From: Hermetia illucens
Taxonomy: Eukaryota > Arthropoda > Insecta > Diptera > Stratiomyidae
Length of the DNA stretch: 64,000 nucleotides
NCBI RefSeq assembly: GCF_905115235.1
Contig: NC_051855.1
Location: forward strand, 9,662,388 to 9,726,387
Direction of reading: 5' to 3'
A program made the translations under genes and the position numbers. The stretch's first letter is position 1. The number at the start of each line of letters is the position of its first letter. Under the pieces are notes generated by a model that did no database searches, was not told where the DNA came from, and was given only the letters and a program-made list of their open reading frames with translations. Positions 13,001 through 23,145 of this stretch are shown here, in pieces.

Positions 13001-15459
13001 GCAATCCACAGCTGGTGTCTCCGCAATGGACTCACGGTGAACGCTAGGAAGACTGGATTAGTTATGTTCACTAGGAACGTCAGGTGGGGTAGTTATACGC
13101 TACCCACCTTAGCAGGGGCGGAAATCCAGCTGGCACAAACAGTCAAGTACTTAGGGAGTACATTTCGACTCCAAGTTAACGTGGAAGCATCATATCCAGG
13201 AACAATACCAGAAATCCTGCAGATTGCTCTGGTGCTGTAGGAATGCGATAGGTAAGACCTGGGGACTTTCACCTAAACAGATATATTGGATGTATACATC
13301 CATAATAAAACCCATTTTGATGTATGCATGCATCGTCTGGTGGCCAAGACTGAACTTTGATAACAGCAGCAAGCTGTTAACGCAGATACAGAGACTTAGT
13401 TGCCTGAGTATTACTGGAGCAATGAGTACTATGCTGACTGCGGCACTTATTTACCCCCCATTCACTTGAAGGTGAAACGGAAAGCAGCCAACAACGCATA
13501 TAGGCTCGATACCATTGGGGCGTGGAAAAGCGGCCAATCCAACGGGCATGCGTCTATCTGGAAATTCCTTGAAAAACATCCGGTAGCCCTGATGCCGACC
13601 GATCATATGGTTTCCAGATTCGTCTTTGAAAAGACATACACTGTCGTAATCACCGAACGAGAAGAATGGTCGACAAGGGGTCATGAATCTTTTCAGATTA
13701 CAGACCTAATAATCTTCATCGACGGGTCAGTCACGGAGGATGGATCGGGCGCGGGTGTATTCTCGGAGAATCCGATTATAGAACTGACCCGACCCCTCGG
13801 AAAAATGACGACCATATTCCAGGCGGAGATATATGCCATTTCATTGGCAGCAGAAGAATGTCTGCGACAAAAATAGAGGGGTCGCACCATTCGAATCTGT
13901 TCCGACAGTCGGGCGGCATTATCAACAGTAAATGGCAACAACATATAAAGCCAGTTGGTGTGGAGTTGTCATCAGGTGCTGCTGAAACTTGGCCGACTGA
14001 ACGAAACATTCCTGATGTGGGTACCGGGGCACTCTAACATCGCCGGTAATGAGCGGGCTGATAGACTGGCTCGCCAAGGGTCTGGATCCACAATGGTGGG
14101 ACCAGAACCAGCTCTTGGAATCCGACCATCTACTGTCAAGTCTACTCTGAAGGGTGAAATTTCAAGGATTCACGCAACCGAGTGGAGAAATTTGGACTCT
14201 TGTCGGCAAGCGAAAATCCTTTGAAGGAGCCTAGGGCCACTAAAGTGGCATTTTTGTTGTCCCTTAAGAAGAGGGACATGAAAACCCTAGTAGGGCTTTT
14301 GACGGGACACTGCCGCTTAAACTACCATATGGAAAAGATTGGGGTAGTGGTTTCCGCTGTGTGCAGCCAATGTGAGGAGGAGGAGGAGACAGCCCTGCAC
14401 TTTTTATACAGCTGCCCGGCATCCTCAGATCTCAGACGAAGACATCTCGGCAAGATTTTCTTCTGCACACTCTCTGCCTCTTGAGAATGTTCTCAGATTC
14501 GCTAAAGCCTGCGAACACCGTAGGCGGGAAGCCATTGAATAGGCAACTTACGGGGATAGTACAATGGGCCTAATAATCGCCTGAGTGCTCGCAGCTGCGG
14601 CTCCCCCCAGTCAACTAAACTAACTAACTAAGCATCTTGTATCCAGATAGCTACGTGAGTAGAGCACAAGGCTGTCATACGGAACGTCGCGGTTCGAATC
14701 TCACTGGTGGCAGCCAGATTTGTATCATGATTTGACGTTGGATACAAATCGACTCAGCTGTCAATGAGTACCTGAGTCAAATCAATGCGCAATGCTGATC
14801 ACATTGCCTCTTGAATGAAGTGGTCTAACACACTTCAAGGCCCTGATCCAATATGGATTGTTGCGCCAACGATTATTATTATTATTATTATTATTAAGCA
14901 TCTTAACTCGTAAGCAAAATTTGTGTATAAAATAAGTGTACAATATGGTTCAAGCATACAAGCCTTTTATTTCGTTTAAAGCTTAGGGGAGACTGCCTAA
15001 ACACTTGGCCATATTCAGTTTGATTTTTAGAAAAGTCAAAACCATTTCTTCAAATGATTGTGAGACACATAAGGGGATACCAATGGTCTTATTTGTTCCT
15101 GAATCTCAAGGAAGACCAAGACTTTCTCTCATTAAAAAGGCACCAAGGCAATCAAGCCCAGATCAAACAAGGACTCAACCCCAAATTTAGCAACTTACCT
15201 TAGAATTGGCAACATTCGCTGCTTTTATCGTATGAAAATCGAATTTATTTATACCAGTTCCGCCGATGAATTTTGTTGTGCCATTCCCTTCCATTGGAAA
15301 AGGATCGTTTCGATCTAGTGTCGATGAACCTGCAATAAATCCGAGAAAAAAAAAAAGAAGAGAATTAGCTAAGAAAGCGATATCAGAGGACTCAAATATG
15401 CTTTTCTTACCGTAAATACCATCAATTGGCGAAGAGCTATTTTCACCGGTCGACGTCAT
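7080..15459 (-). CDS. CTTNBP2NL: Cortactin-binding protein 2-like (CTTNBP2/CTTNBP2NL family), six exons
   Basis: Exons on the minus strand: 15459-15411, 15329-15199, 9088-8101, 8049-7936, 7863-7724 and 7646-7080. All junctions are GT-AG, phases join cleanly and give 662 residues. Residues 61-350 carry the family's N-terminal domain and long coiled coil. It contains ELSKNELIHMLCYLEGELQA (compare human LSKPELL...SILEGELEARD) and the QGDDITYGLEMER block. The tail is low-complexity Ser/Thr/Gly with a proline-rich stretch (PPPIPPNKPTVPP) that fits SH3 binding to cortactin. Family members act at cortical actin and associate with the STRIPAK phosphatase-kinase complex; the fly homologue is, as I recall, nausicaa. 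The start Met at 15459 is chosen because exons 1 and 2 splice in frame into the conserved domain. Intron 2 is 6.1 kb because of inserted retroelements. Confidence 0.9.
9196..12175 (+). mobile_element. R1-clade LINE inside intron 2, antisense to the host gene
   Basis: Most of ORF2 of an R1-type element. The endonuclease runs from about 9200 (IIAGDFNAWALEWGSR, then HSDHQAI near 9615). RT follows at 9817-11622 with KAPGLDGIPNRAL, DVKNAFNSANW, GVPQGSVLGP and FADD (about 10940). The C-terminal CX2C...HX4C knuckle is near 11755-11805 (CPEC...HVMFHC). Two frame changes, near 9800 and 11500-11620, break it. It ends in A13 at about 12163-12175, which abuts a LOA element. The 5' end is truncated in the endonuclease. 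No convincing target duplication was seen. Confidence 0.9.
12176..14628 (+). mobile_element. LOA-type LINE, 5'-truncated, with RNase H
   Basis: Starts abruptly in the RT fingers and runs in one frame over 12308-13240 (SAGPDGIIPALV, MDIEGAFNYASF, GCPQGGILSPLL, FADDLAVI near 12925). Later frames hold a C-terminal RNase H domain: IIFIDGSVTEDGSGAGVF near 13715, an FQAEIYA block, and MWVPGHSNIAGNERADRLAR near 14015-14075. A CX2C knuckle (CSQC...HFLYSC) follows near 14370. The RNase H plus this RT type points to the LOA group. Several frame changes make it dead. The 3' end is an AACTAACTAA-like tail at 14612-14630. Confidence 0.85.
14629..14638. repeat. SINE target-site duplication, left copy
   Basis: TAAGCATCTT at the 3' tail of the LOA element. 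The identical ten bases follow the SINE tail at 14895-14904. Confidence 0.85.
14639..14894 (+). mobile_element. tRNA-derived SINE with ATT-repeat tail
   Basis: The head (about 14639-14715) resembles a tRNA. It has an A-box-like TAGCTACGTGAGTAGAGC and a clear B box GGTTCGAATCTC, so it probably had an internal RNA polymerase III promoter. A tRNA-unrelated body follows to about 14850. The 3' end carries TTGTTGCGCC and then a run of ATT triplets. The TTGTTGCGCC plus triplet tail matches the RTE-B LINE 3' ends in this window, which suggests that RTE-B enzymes moved it. Flanked by perfect 10-base duplications. It sits in intron 2 of the CTTNBP2-like gene, at the end of the LOA copy. Confidence 0.85.
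14895..14904. repeat. SINE target-site duplication, right copy
   Basis: TAAGCATCTT, matching 14629-14638. Confidence 0.85.
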
Positions 15460-18170
15460 TGCTTTGAGTTTGGTGTTTTTTGTTGTTTTTTTGTATTTTT
15501 TTTGCGTTGATTATCCTTTCACAGAAACTATGAGTTGAACATTTAGTAAAATAAAAAGGCTATACGCTGTCAGCCTGGTAGTATCACTGCAAAGAATTCA
15601 TCACCCTCTCCTGTTACGAACACGGGATGGTCGTTGACACTTCACTAGAATTCGATATCTTTTGTTTTTCCCCGTTTTCAGTAATCCTTTATTTATCGAC
15701 GTGCATGGAGAACTCATTACTAGAGATATACATGATGTATTTGGCGTATATTGCGGAAATCATCGAGTCCTTGTCCCAACTTTTCAAAGCTTTCAAAACT
15801 ACAGCTGAATATATGCAAAGGACACAATTCTCGGAACGAAAGTCGCGTTTTTTAAGTCGCCCTTCAACGACTACCTCTCGGTCGTGTCCTTATTTTCTTC
15901 GGATGTCGTTTCCCTTCTCTCTTTAGGATTCGGATTGAAAAACTATGGCTCCTCCCGAGTTGTCTACTTTACAATGAAAACCGAGCAATCTCCAGAAGTT
16001 AAGATGGAAATCAACTGGGAGAACTACCCGCAACGCCGAAGGAACCGTCAAAATATCCACACTATTCCTTAAGCTTCACATCCTTTTACTAGACCAACAG
16101 TTGTATGAGTATTTCAGTCATGATTCGTATCGAATAGAATTGTCTGAGCAGGAAGACTCTCTCGGAACACAGCCCCTACGTCCTTTGTGATGATCCTCCT
16201 ACCTCCACCCTTATCGTATATCCACTCCTTAGCATCTGCACCTCCCGTCACAAGGAGCGCAGGCTTACAATGTTATTGACTTTTTGACGTAGGGGTGACT
16301 CCTTACAGCATACAATTAACGCCACAATATTACAAAATACCTTTCAACCATTTCACAGGAAATTTATGCCAAAGTTTTAACCAGCAACGGACGCAACATA
16401 GCACCAACAAACAACACTCGAATCCACGTATCCCTAAAATTGCACCTACTGGACCAGCAAACAACCAGGTTTCCAAAAAAAAAAAAAAAACAACGAAAGA
16501 TTCCGAATCTAATCCAAATACACCGTCAACTGGGCCGGGGAAGCAGCAGCGTTATACCAAAGTACCCAACTCGTGACATTAGATGCATAGATGAAACAAT
16601 CTTTTCCTAATTCCTGCAGCCAGAACTCATGTATCTTCCTTGAATATGATTAAAAATTAGGAGTTTTCACCGCGCTCAGGAAAAATCTCCCAATTTCCAC
16701 ACGGTTTTTATCACACTATGCCCGATCATAGGACAGGACCAGCCGGTTACTCTCAGAGCGCGATACACAAAAGGTAAATGGAGGGTCTGATGATCCTTGC
16801 AGGGAAAAATCCTTATTCTGGCCTAGATTTTTTTTGGTTCGAGATGACTTTTTGTCTTTTATATCTTGTATCTATGGGTATATAGGAAAGTGTCACATAT
16901 ATCACTAACACTATAGCATTTTGGCAATGATAAAGATTGGAAAACCTGTTTATATATGGAGTAGGGGAAATACCCAGCCTGAAATGGTCAGATAAGCTCC
17001 TTTTAAAGAGCTATTTATAGTGGGTATTTTCCCTGGAATTCTATCTTTTCTGAGCTTCTGTATCTTATTTATCTCTTTTATTATTTGGTTACTGTCATAT
17101 TATTCAGTATTCACCCATTCATTCCTCATTATATAATCCTAATGACGCTATCGATTTATTTCCATCTGGGAAATTTATTTCCCCTGGTCAAACACATCTA
17201 TATCTCTGCATTGGCGTTGTATATTTTACAATCTAAATATCTGTATCTTTACACAGTTCTGACCCACACAATTTCCCACCCTCGCAACCATACTGTCGAA
17301 TCTGTGTTACTGTATGGGAGAAACGTTGCTAATGCCAAGTTGAAGCTGAGTGACATCCTTCATAGTTAAGTTTATTTATTATTTTCCATCTTATATTAAC
17401 ATATATTTATCTAAATTCAACATAAATCTATAATCGAATGTCAGTTAAATATCTTGGGCCGGTCAGATCTTCTTTCTTACTGCTTTAATATTACCTTGAG
17501 TATGACATTTATTTTTTAGTACAATGTGGGTAATTTCAGAACTGCACCCACACTAAAGGCGGGAACATCTAAATCTATCTATCTATCTATTCAAATCCAA
17601 ACTTAAGCGAAGTAGATCGAATCATGTTCGCGATTAATAATAAAAAATCCCGCGCATCCCTTAAATTTCGAATTATGTACTAAAAAACTGCATTGCCGTT
17701 ATCAATTTGCACCTTGCAATACTCGTTTAATAACTGCCAAAATGACAGTTACTCCTCACCGACGCACAATGCATCACTTTGTATCCATCTCAGAATATGG
17801 AGTATACCCGACAGGGTAATTGTTACGTCAATATAATTTTCCTGGCCGCTTTTGAGGTTTGAAATTTAGAATGTTGAGTTGCCAAGCTTCGCTCATGCAA
17901 GGGAAATTTATCGCAATGGCTGCCCTGCTCTGCTTTGCCGCGAGTTAAGGGCCCAGAGTCCATCAACAGCTGAAAAGAAATACCCCCAAATAGAAATAAG
18001 ATTAACTATTTAGAAACACTTCAAATAGAGATAAGATCAACCACAAAGTCACTAAGACTTTACTTGTTAAATATGAAAGTTGTCCCATACGCGACAATCT
18101 ACGTTATACGATAAGACTTTATGTCTACGAATAGATTTATGGCTTCATGGCTAGCAAATAAGTAACCCCC
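15460..18170. other. Upstream region of the CTTNBP2-like gene, no gene recognised
   Basis: The 5' UTR and promoter of the minus-strand gene should lie just above 15459, but no core motif stands out. The rest is AT-rich with no supported ORF. It holds a short inverted repeat at 16963-17034, a TCTA microsatellite near 17575-17592, and near 17890-17950 a block shared with 6820-6870 in the opposite orientation. Confidence 0.5.
16963..17034. repeat. Short inverted repeat / possible miniature element
   Basis: AGGGGAAATACCCA at 16963-16976 pairs with TGGGTATTTTCCCT at 17021-17034 (13 of 14 positions). An inner near-palindrome AGCTCCTTTTAAAGAGCT sits at about 16995-17012. It could be a tiny MITE or just a stem-loop. 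Confidence 0.4.
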
Positions 18171-18184
18171 TAACGTTACCTATC

Positions 18185-21100
18185 ATTGTAACGCCTGCTG
18201 CGGTACCACGTTATCGGATGCAATTCAGCTGCTGCATCAACACACGGCGACTTTGGCATCGATCTAGCTAGCTTACTGAAAAATCCTCCATCCGAGGGAC
18301 AAGTTCCCTACGCAACATCGGATGCGCTACGAAGTTCTGACGTTTATACTACAGTCGCTACATTAGCACCACCGTACGCTTCCTCCTGTGTATCATCGAC
18401 GCCCGCCACTGCTGAACCGCAGGCCCTTCCGACCTAATGTCGTTCGAGCGGCCCCCAATTGAACGTCGCTTCGCCACCGAAACAGCTGTTCGTGTCAAGG
18501 CTAGCGTACTCCACTACGCCCGACGAAATTCTGGCCTATATCAGAAGCAAAAGCAACTCAACTTTGTCACCTCTTTCCTGTGTGAAGCTGACGAAGGATG
18601 ACTCTCCTGACCGAGTGATAGCTTCCTTCAAAGTGACATCGATTCTATCGTCCAATCCTCCTTTTGGCCACAGGGGGTCTTCGTTAAGCCTTATCAGACG
18701 TCTAAGCTTCGTGAAAATTTCCGGCCCGCCCGCCTGCCTCGCCGAACTTGAATGATTCCAATAACTATGCGCTATTTTATCAAAATGTAAGGGGGGTCTA
18801 AGGACCAAGCTGTCGGATTTCAAACTGTCTCCCTTACCATTTCAACATCATGTCATCTGCATTTCTGAAACCTGGTTGGATGACAGGATTTTAGATTCTG
18901 AGCTCCTCGAAGGTTACTCTGTCTTTCGTTGTGACAGAGACTGCGTTGCGTTTGGCAAGACAACTGGCGGAGGTGCCCTAATAGCTGTTAAGTCCCCTCT
19001 CCGTGCCGAAATCATCTTTTCCTTCTTCTCCTCCTAGGATTCTGTTACCATACGTGTCCTTCCGCCAAACGTATGTCCCTTTATCATATCGTGTGTATAT
19101 TTTCCCTGCCTAAGCCCGCCTTCTTTGTACGAGGATTTCTTCGACAGATTATCAGAGGCCCTAACCGTTTTGTTTCCCTCACTTCCTTTCATCCTCTGTG
19201 GTGACTTTAATATTCCTATGCTCTCGTGGCCCGTTACACCTGGCCTTCCCTCCCTCCCTAATAACTTGACCCACCCTTCCCTTCAACTATCCACTTCCAT
19301 GTACACCTGTGGAGCCCTCCAATTTAACCTTTCTAGAAACCACTTAGATCGCACTCTTGACCTTGTCCTCTCTAACCTTCCTGTACGTTATCTTTTCCAA
19401 TCCCTTCATGCTCGGTCTTACGTTGCCCCTGACGCCCATCATCCTGCTCTCGAGTTCGATGTTCAGATATCCCGACTCCACTCTCCTGTCGCTCGCAAGC
19501 CTACCAAGTTCAACTTTCGTAAGGCGAACTTCGAAGGTCTGAACTCAGCCCTGGCGTCAATCAACTGGGTCCCCCTGCTCTCTCCATTTACATGTGACCA
19601 AGCACTCAACACTTTTTATACAATTTTATCTGATCTTCTTCCTTGTTACGTTCCCTCCTCTCCTAAGTGCTTACGCTCTTCCCCCGTCTGGTTCACCATT
19701 GAAATTCACAAAAAACTACGTCAAAAACAGACTGCGAGACAGAAGTTCCTGTCTTCTAGAAACGTTGCTGACTTAGTTTTTTTCAAATCCCTTCGTTCCT
19801 CGGTCAAATCTTTAATACGTAAGTCCAGACACGAATATTTGTCCAGCGTGGAAGATTCACTAAAGCGCGGAAATCTGAAACCTTTCTGGTCCCACATTCG
19901 CAACTCCCGCTGCCCCGCCCAGTTATCCCCTCCGTCCATTAAATTCTCTGGCTTCTCAGCTAACTCCCCCCAACGATCTTGTGATTTAATCTGCCGCTAC
20001 TTTTCATCAGTCTATGCTCCTTCTCCTTCCTCCGAATCGCTCCCGATAGCAGATGTAGCCTGCCCCGCATCGCCTACCATTCCCCTACTTACCCCTATCC
20101 TTGTTGAATACCTCATTGGCGAATTTGATGCCAAGGTCGGACCTGACTACGATGGTCTTCCAAACCTCTTTTTGATCAAAACTGGTAAGTCCATCTCCCT
20201 TCCCCTATCTCTTATTTTCAACAAAAGCCTTGAAGAGAATCATTTTCCCAGCTTGTGAAAAGAGGCTCTCAATATCCCCATTCACAAAAGTGGCGATCGT
20301 TCGCTTGCCGAGAATTACCGTCCCATTTCCCTCCTCTCCTCCTGTTCCAAAATCCTGGAAAGATATGTCAGCGACTGGTTGTCCGCCCACTTTGGCCAAC
20401 ACATAGTGAAAGAACAACACGGTTTCGTTAAACGTAGGTCCACTGCCTCCAACCTGCTTGACTTTACCAACTTTGTCGCCAAATGTCTAAATTCACGGCA
20501 AGAAGTGCATACCATTTACACTGACTTCGCGAAAGCCTTCAACACTGTAAATCACAAGATACTTCTATCCAAAGTCTCGTCCCTAAACGTTTCCATATCA
20601 CTTGTTTTATGGTTTGCCTCTTACATTTCCAACCGATCCTGCTGCGTCTCTTTTGACGGCTGTACTTCCCGCTCCTTCTCCCCCTCTTCTGGCGGCTCCC
20701 AGGGGTCTATTCTGGGTACTTTGCTATTTTTATTTTTTATTAACGACCTTTCTCCCCTCCTTACTTGTCACTGTTTGCTCTATGCAGACGACCTTAAGCT
20801 GTTTTCCGCTATATCGTCGCCTATGGACTGTGTTTCCCTTCAGAATAACCTGGACACTCTGGTTCGTTGGTGCTCGACTAATGGTTTAGCGGTAAACATC
20901 AGAAAGTGTCACTCTATGTGCTACTCCCTAAAATCCTCACCCACTTCTTTCTCCTACTCGCTTAACGGACATTCCTTATCCTGCTTAAATTCCACTCAAG
21001 ACCTCGGAGTCACTTTCGACAATAAGCTCCGCTTTGATATCCATTGCCTCAATGTCATCAATCGAGCAGCAAAATTGTCAGGGTTTATTCTTCGCTCCTC

Positions 21101-21615
21101 CTCTGTTTTTGACTCCATCCAACCCTCCTTAGCTCTCTTCAATTCCCTTGTGAGGAATACCCTCGAGTATTGCTCCGTGATCTGGTCACCCACTTGTAAC
21201 TGTGATTGTCTTGCCCTTGAAAATGTGCAACGTAAATTCACCCGTTCTCTCTTCTTTAAGAAAAGCCTCCCTCGTGTGGATTATCCCTCCCGCCTCGGCT
21301 TTCTAAACCTTCCCTTCCTACAACAGCGTAGATCCTATCTGGATTTATGCACATTCTTTAAACTTTCCTCGGGCCTGATGGACTGCTCGCCGCTGACGAG
21401 ATCATCTGCCGTCCTGCGTCTTATAACACACGTAACGCAGATATTTTCAACGTGCCCTTCGCGGAGCTCGAAGTCTATTTTCATTCCCTGATTCCCAGGC
21501 TTTGCCGGAATTATAATGCAAAACAGCTTGGTCCTTTTAAAGATCCCTCCACTCGTGGTCGTAGAGAGCCGAGAAAGTCAATTAAGCAATCGATTTCCCA
21601 TGGGACCTCATGACC
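18185..21615 (+). mobile_element. CR1/Jockey-group LINE, nearly complete
   Basis: ORF1's end is at 18459-18755 (LFVSRLAYSTTPDEILAYI). ORF2 begins near 18760 with a YQNVRGGLRTK-type endonuclease start; ISETWLDD follows near 18865, and the endonuclease core CGDFNIPMLSW lies within 19125-20258. RT runs from about 20150: TDFAKAFNTVNHKIL, GGSQGSILGTLL and LLYADDLKLF (about 20780). It ends in RLCRNYNAKQLGPF near 21500-21535. The ORF is interrupted near 18780-19120 and 20258-20379, and shifts at 21340-21490. Same family as 1-1160. Confidence 0.85.
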
Positions 21616-21619
21616 TCCC

Positions 21620-22981
21620 TAACAACTATCTGATAAAGAACTCAAGTAGGTCAAACCAAATCTTAACAAAAACTCCGGAAGATTACTATACCGTCAAGCA
21701 GATCCTTGTGGAGAACCAAAACAAGTTCTTCACGTACACTGTCTCATCCCAGAAGACTATTAGCCTCATTCCCCTGAGGTTTAGATGCGACGTTCAGATT
21801 ATTGACGAATTAAAGGCTTAGAGAGCCTCCAGCACCCTGAGCGCTAAACTCTTTGTCATGACCTTGGCAAAGAACAACAATATCAACCTCGTTGGTCACT
21901 TTTGACGCGACTTTCCGTGAAAAACAGGGGCGCAACGTCAAAGCAATGCAGCAGATGATCGTCCGCTTCGAGCAAATTAAGAACATGCAATGTAAGAATT
22001 GCCAGCGCAACGACCACCCCGCAAATTACAGGAAATGCCTTCGGTTTGTCCAGGCGCCTCCCACCCACCCTCTCCCCACAACTGCCTTCCGTCCCTCTGA
22101 TCGCCCAATTACAAATCCCGCCTTCACGCGTCCGTCTGTGTCCTTCGCAGACGCCACACGAAGCGAAACCTCTTCCCAAGCGCTTATCCGTATAAACCAC
22201 CCCACCACCATTTCCAATCCAGATTTCCCTGAGTTCGTCAGAAAATCGCAAGAATTTTTGCAGATGTTCAACTCAATGGCTGGTATCTTAGCATACATTA
22301 ATGGACGTTAAGATAATCGATTTGAACATCAGCTCCAGTTCGAGCTATTCCTTGGCAAACACGAACCCCATATAGTTATCCTATATGAAACTAGGTTAAA
22401 CTAAACTTCCCTTCCCAATTTCAATCTCTTCCGGACTGACCGACAACAAGCCAATCCTCAGGGCCGCAGCACCAGCAGTGGAAGGACCCTACTCATCTCC
22501 GAAAAATTTGTGTGGCTACAAATTGACCCACCTCCAAAGATCTTGAAATCAATTGACACACACGCATCAAGTGCCTCTGCGCTTCTCAACCCGCCCCCTC
22601 TGGAAAACAATGGTCCTTAATTATCGGTGGAGACCTCAACGCCAGGCATTCGCCCTGGTTCGACGCACCGTCAAACCAGAACGGGGATCAGCTTCACCGT
22701 TTCCTCACAACCTCCCATCCCACCATTAACCTAGCCCATTTCAGCTCCGCCTTACTACTACTTCTACTTACTTCTTACTACCATTCCTACCTAGACCACT
22801 TCCTGGTTAGCCGTAACATAACTGTTATTCCCTACCCAAATACCTTTCCCTGCCTCGAATCAGCCCCAGGCATCAGCGACCATGATGACATGATCCTACA
22901 CTTAAAACTCCCAGACAGAGTTATTCGGTCCACCCCACCCTCAGTTCCTGACTTCCAGCGCCCAAACTGGAAACGTATAAT
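21620..22981 (+). mobile_element. Jockey-clade LINE 5' part: ORF1 gag-like and endonuclease piece
   Basis: ORF1 remnants are at about 21680-22311, including CKNCQRNDHPANYRKC, a zinc-knuckle of the Jockey ORF1 type, and a Ser/Thr/Pro-rich C-terminus. ORF2 begins at about 22308, with a broken endonuclease (GGDLNARHSPWFDA near 22628, SDHDD near 22877). The element stops at 22981, where R1-A 3' sequence begins. No RT domain is present. Confidence 0.75.
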
Positions 22982-23145
22982 CCTCCCGTTGGTGAAAGGA
23001 ATTCCCTGACTTGAAGGTTCCCAGAGCCGGGAGAGCAGGAGGGCTAGCCCGAAGTAATGTGTCAAACGGTTCCAGGCTAGTTCTCTGATGATAGGGAGGT
23101 GTTTAGTTGGTAGTCCGCCAGCGTGCTGTTGCGGGACTCCAACAC
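22982..23145 (+). mobile_element. R1-A LINE 3'-UTR fragment
   Basis: Matches the stretch after the ORF of R1-A at about 5030-5195 (for example TTGGTGAAAGGAATTCCC and GGTGTTTAGTTGGTAGTCCG). The poly-A tail is missing and the right edge runs into LOA sequence. Confidence 0.75.

Noticed and set aside
14639-14715. A tRNA gene
   Set aside because: The A and B boxes are there, but the cloverleaf is poor and the sequence continues into a SINE body, triplet tail and target duplication.
16295-16576. A 93-codon basic ORF upstream of the CTTNBP2-like gene
   Set aside because: Low-complexity Lys/Thr/Asn content, no conserved motif, no splice context.
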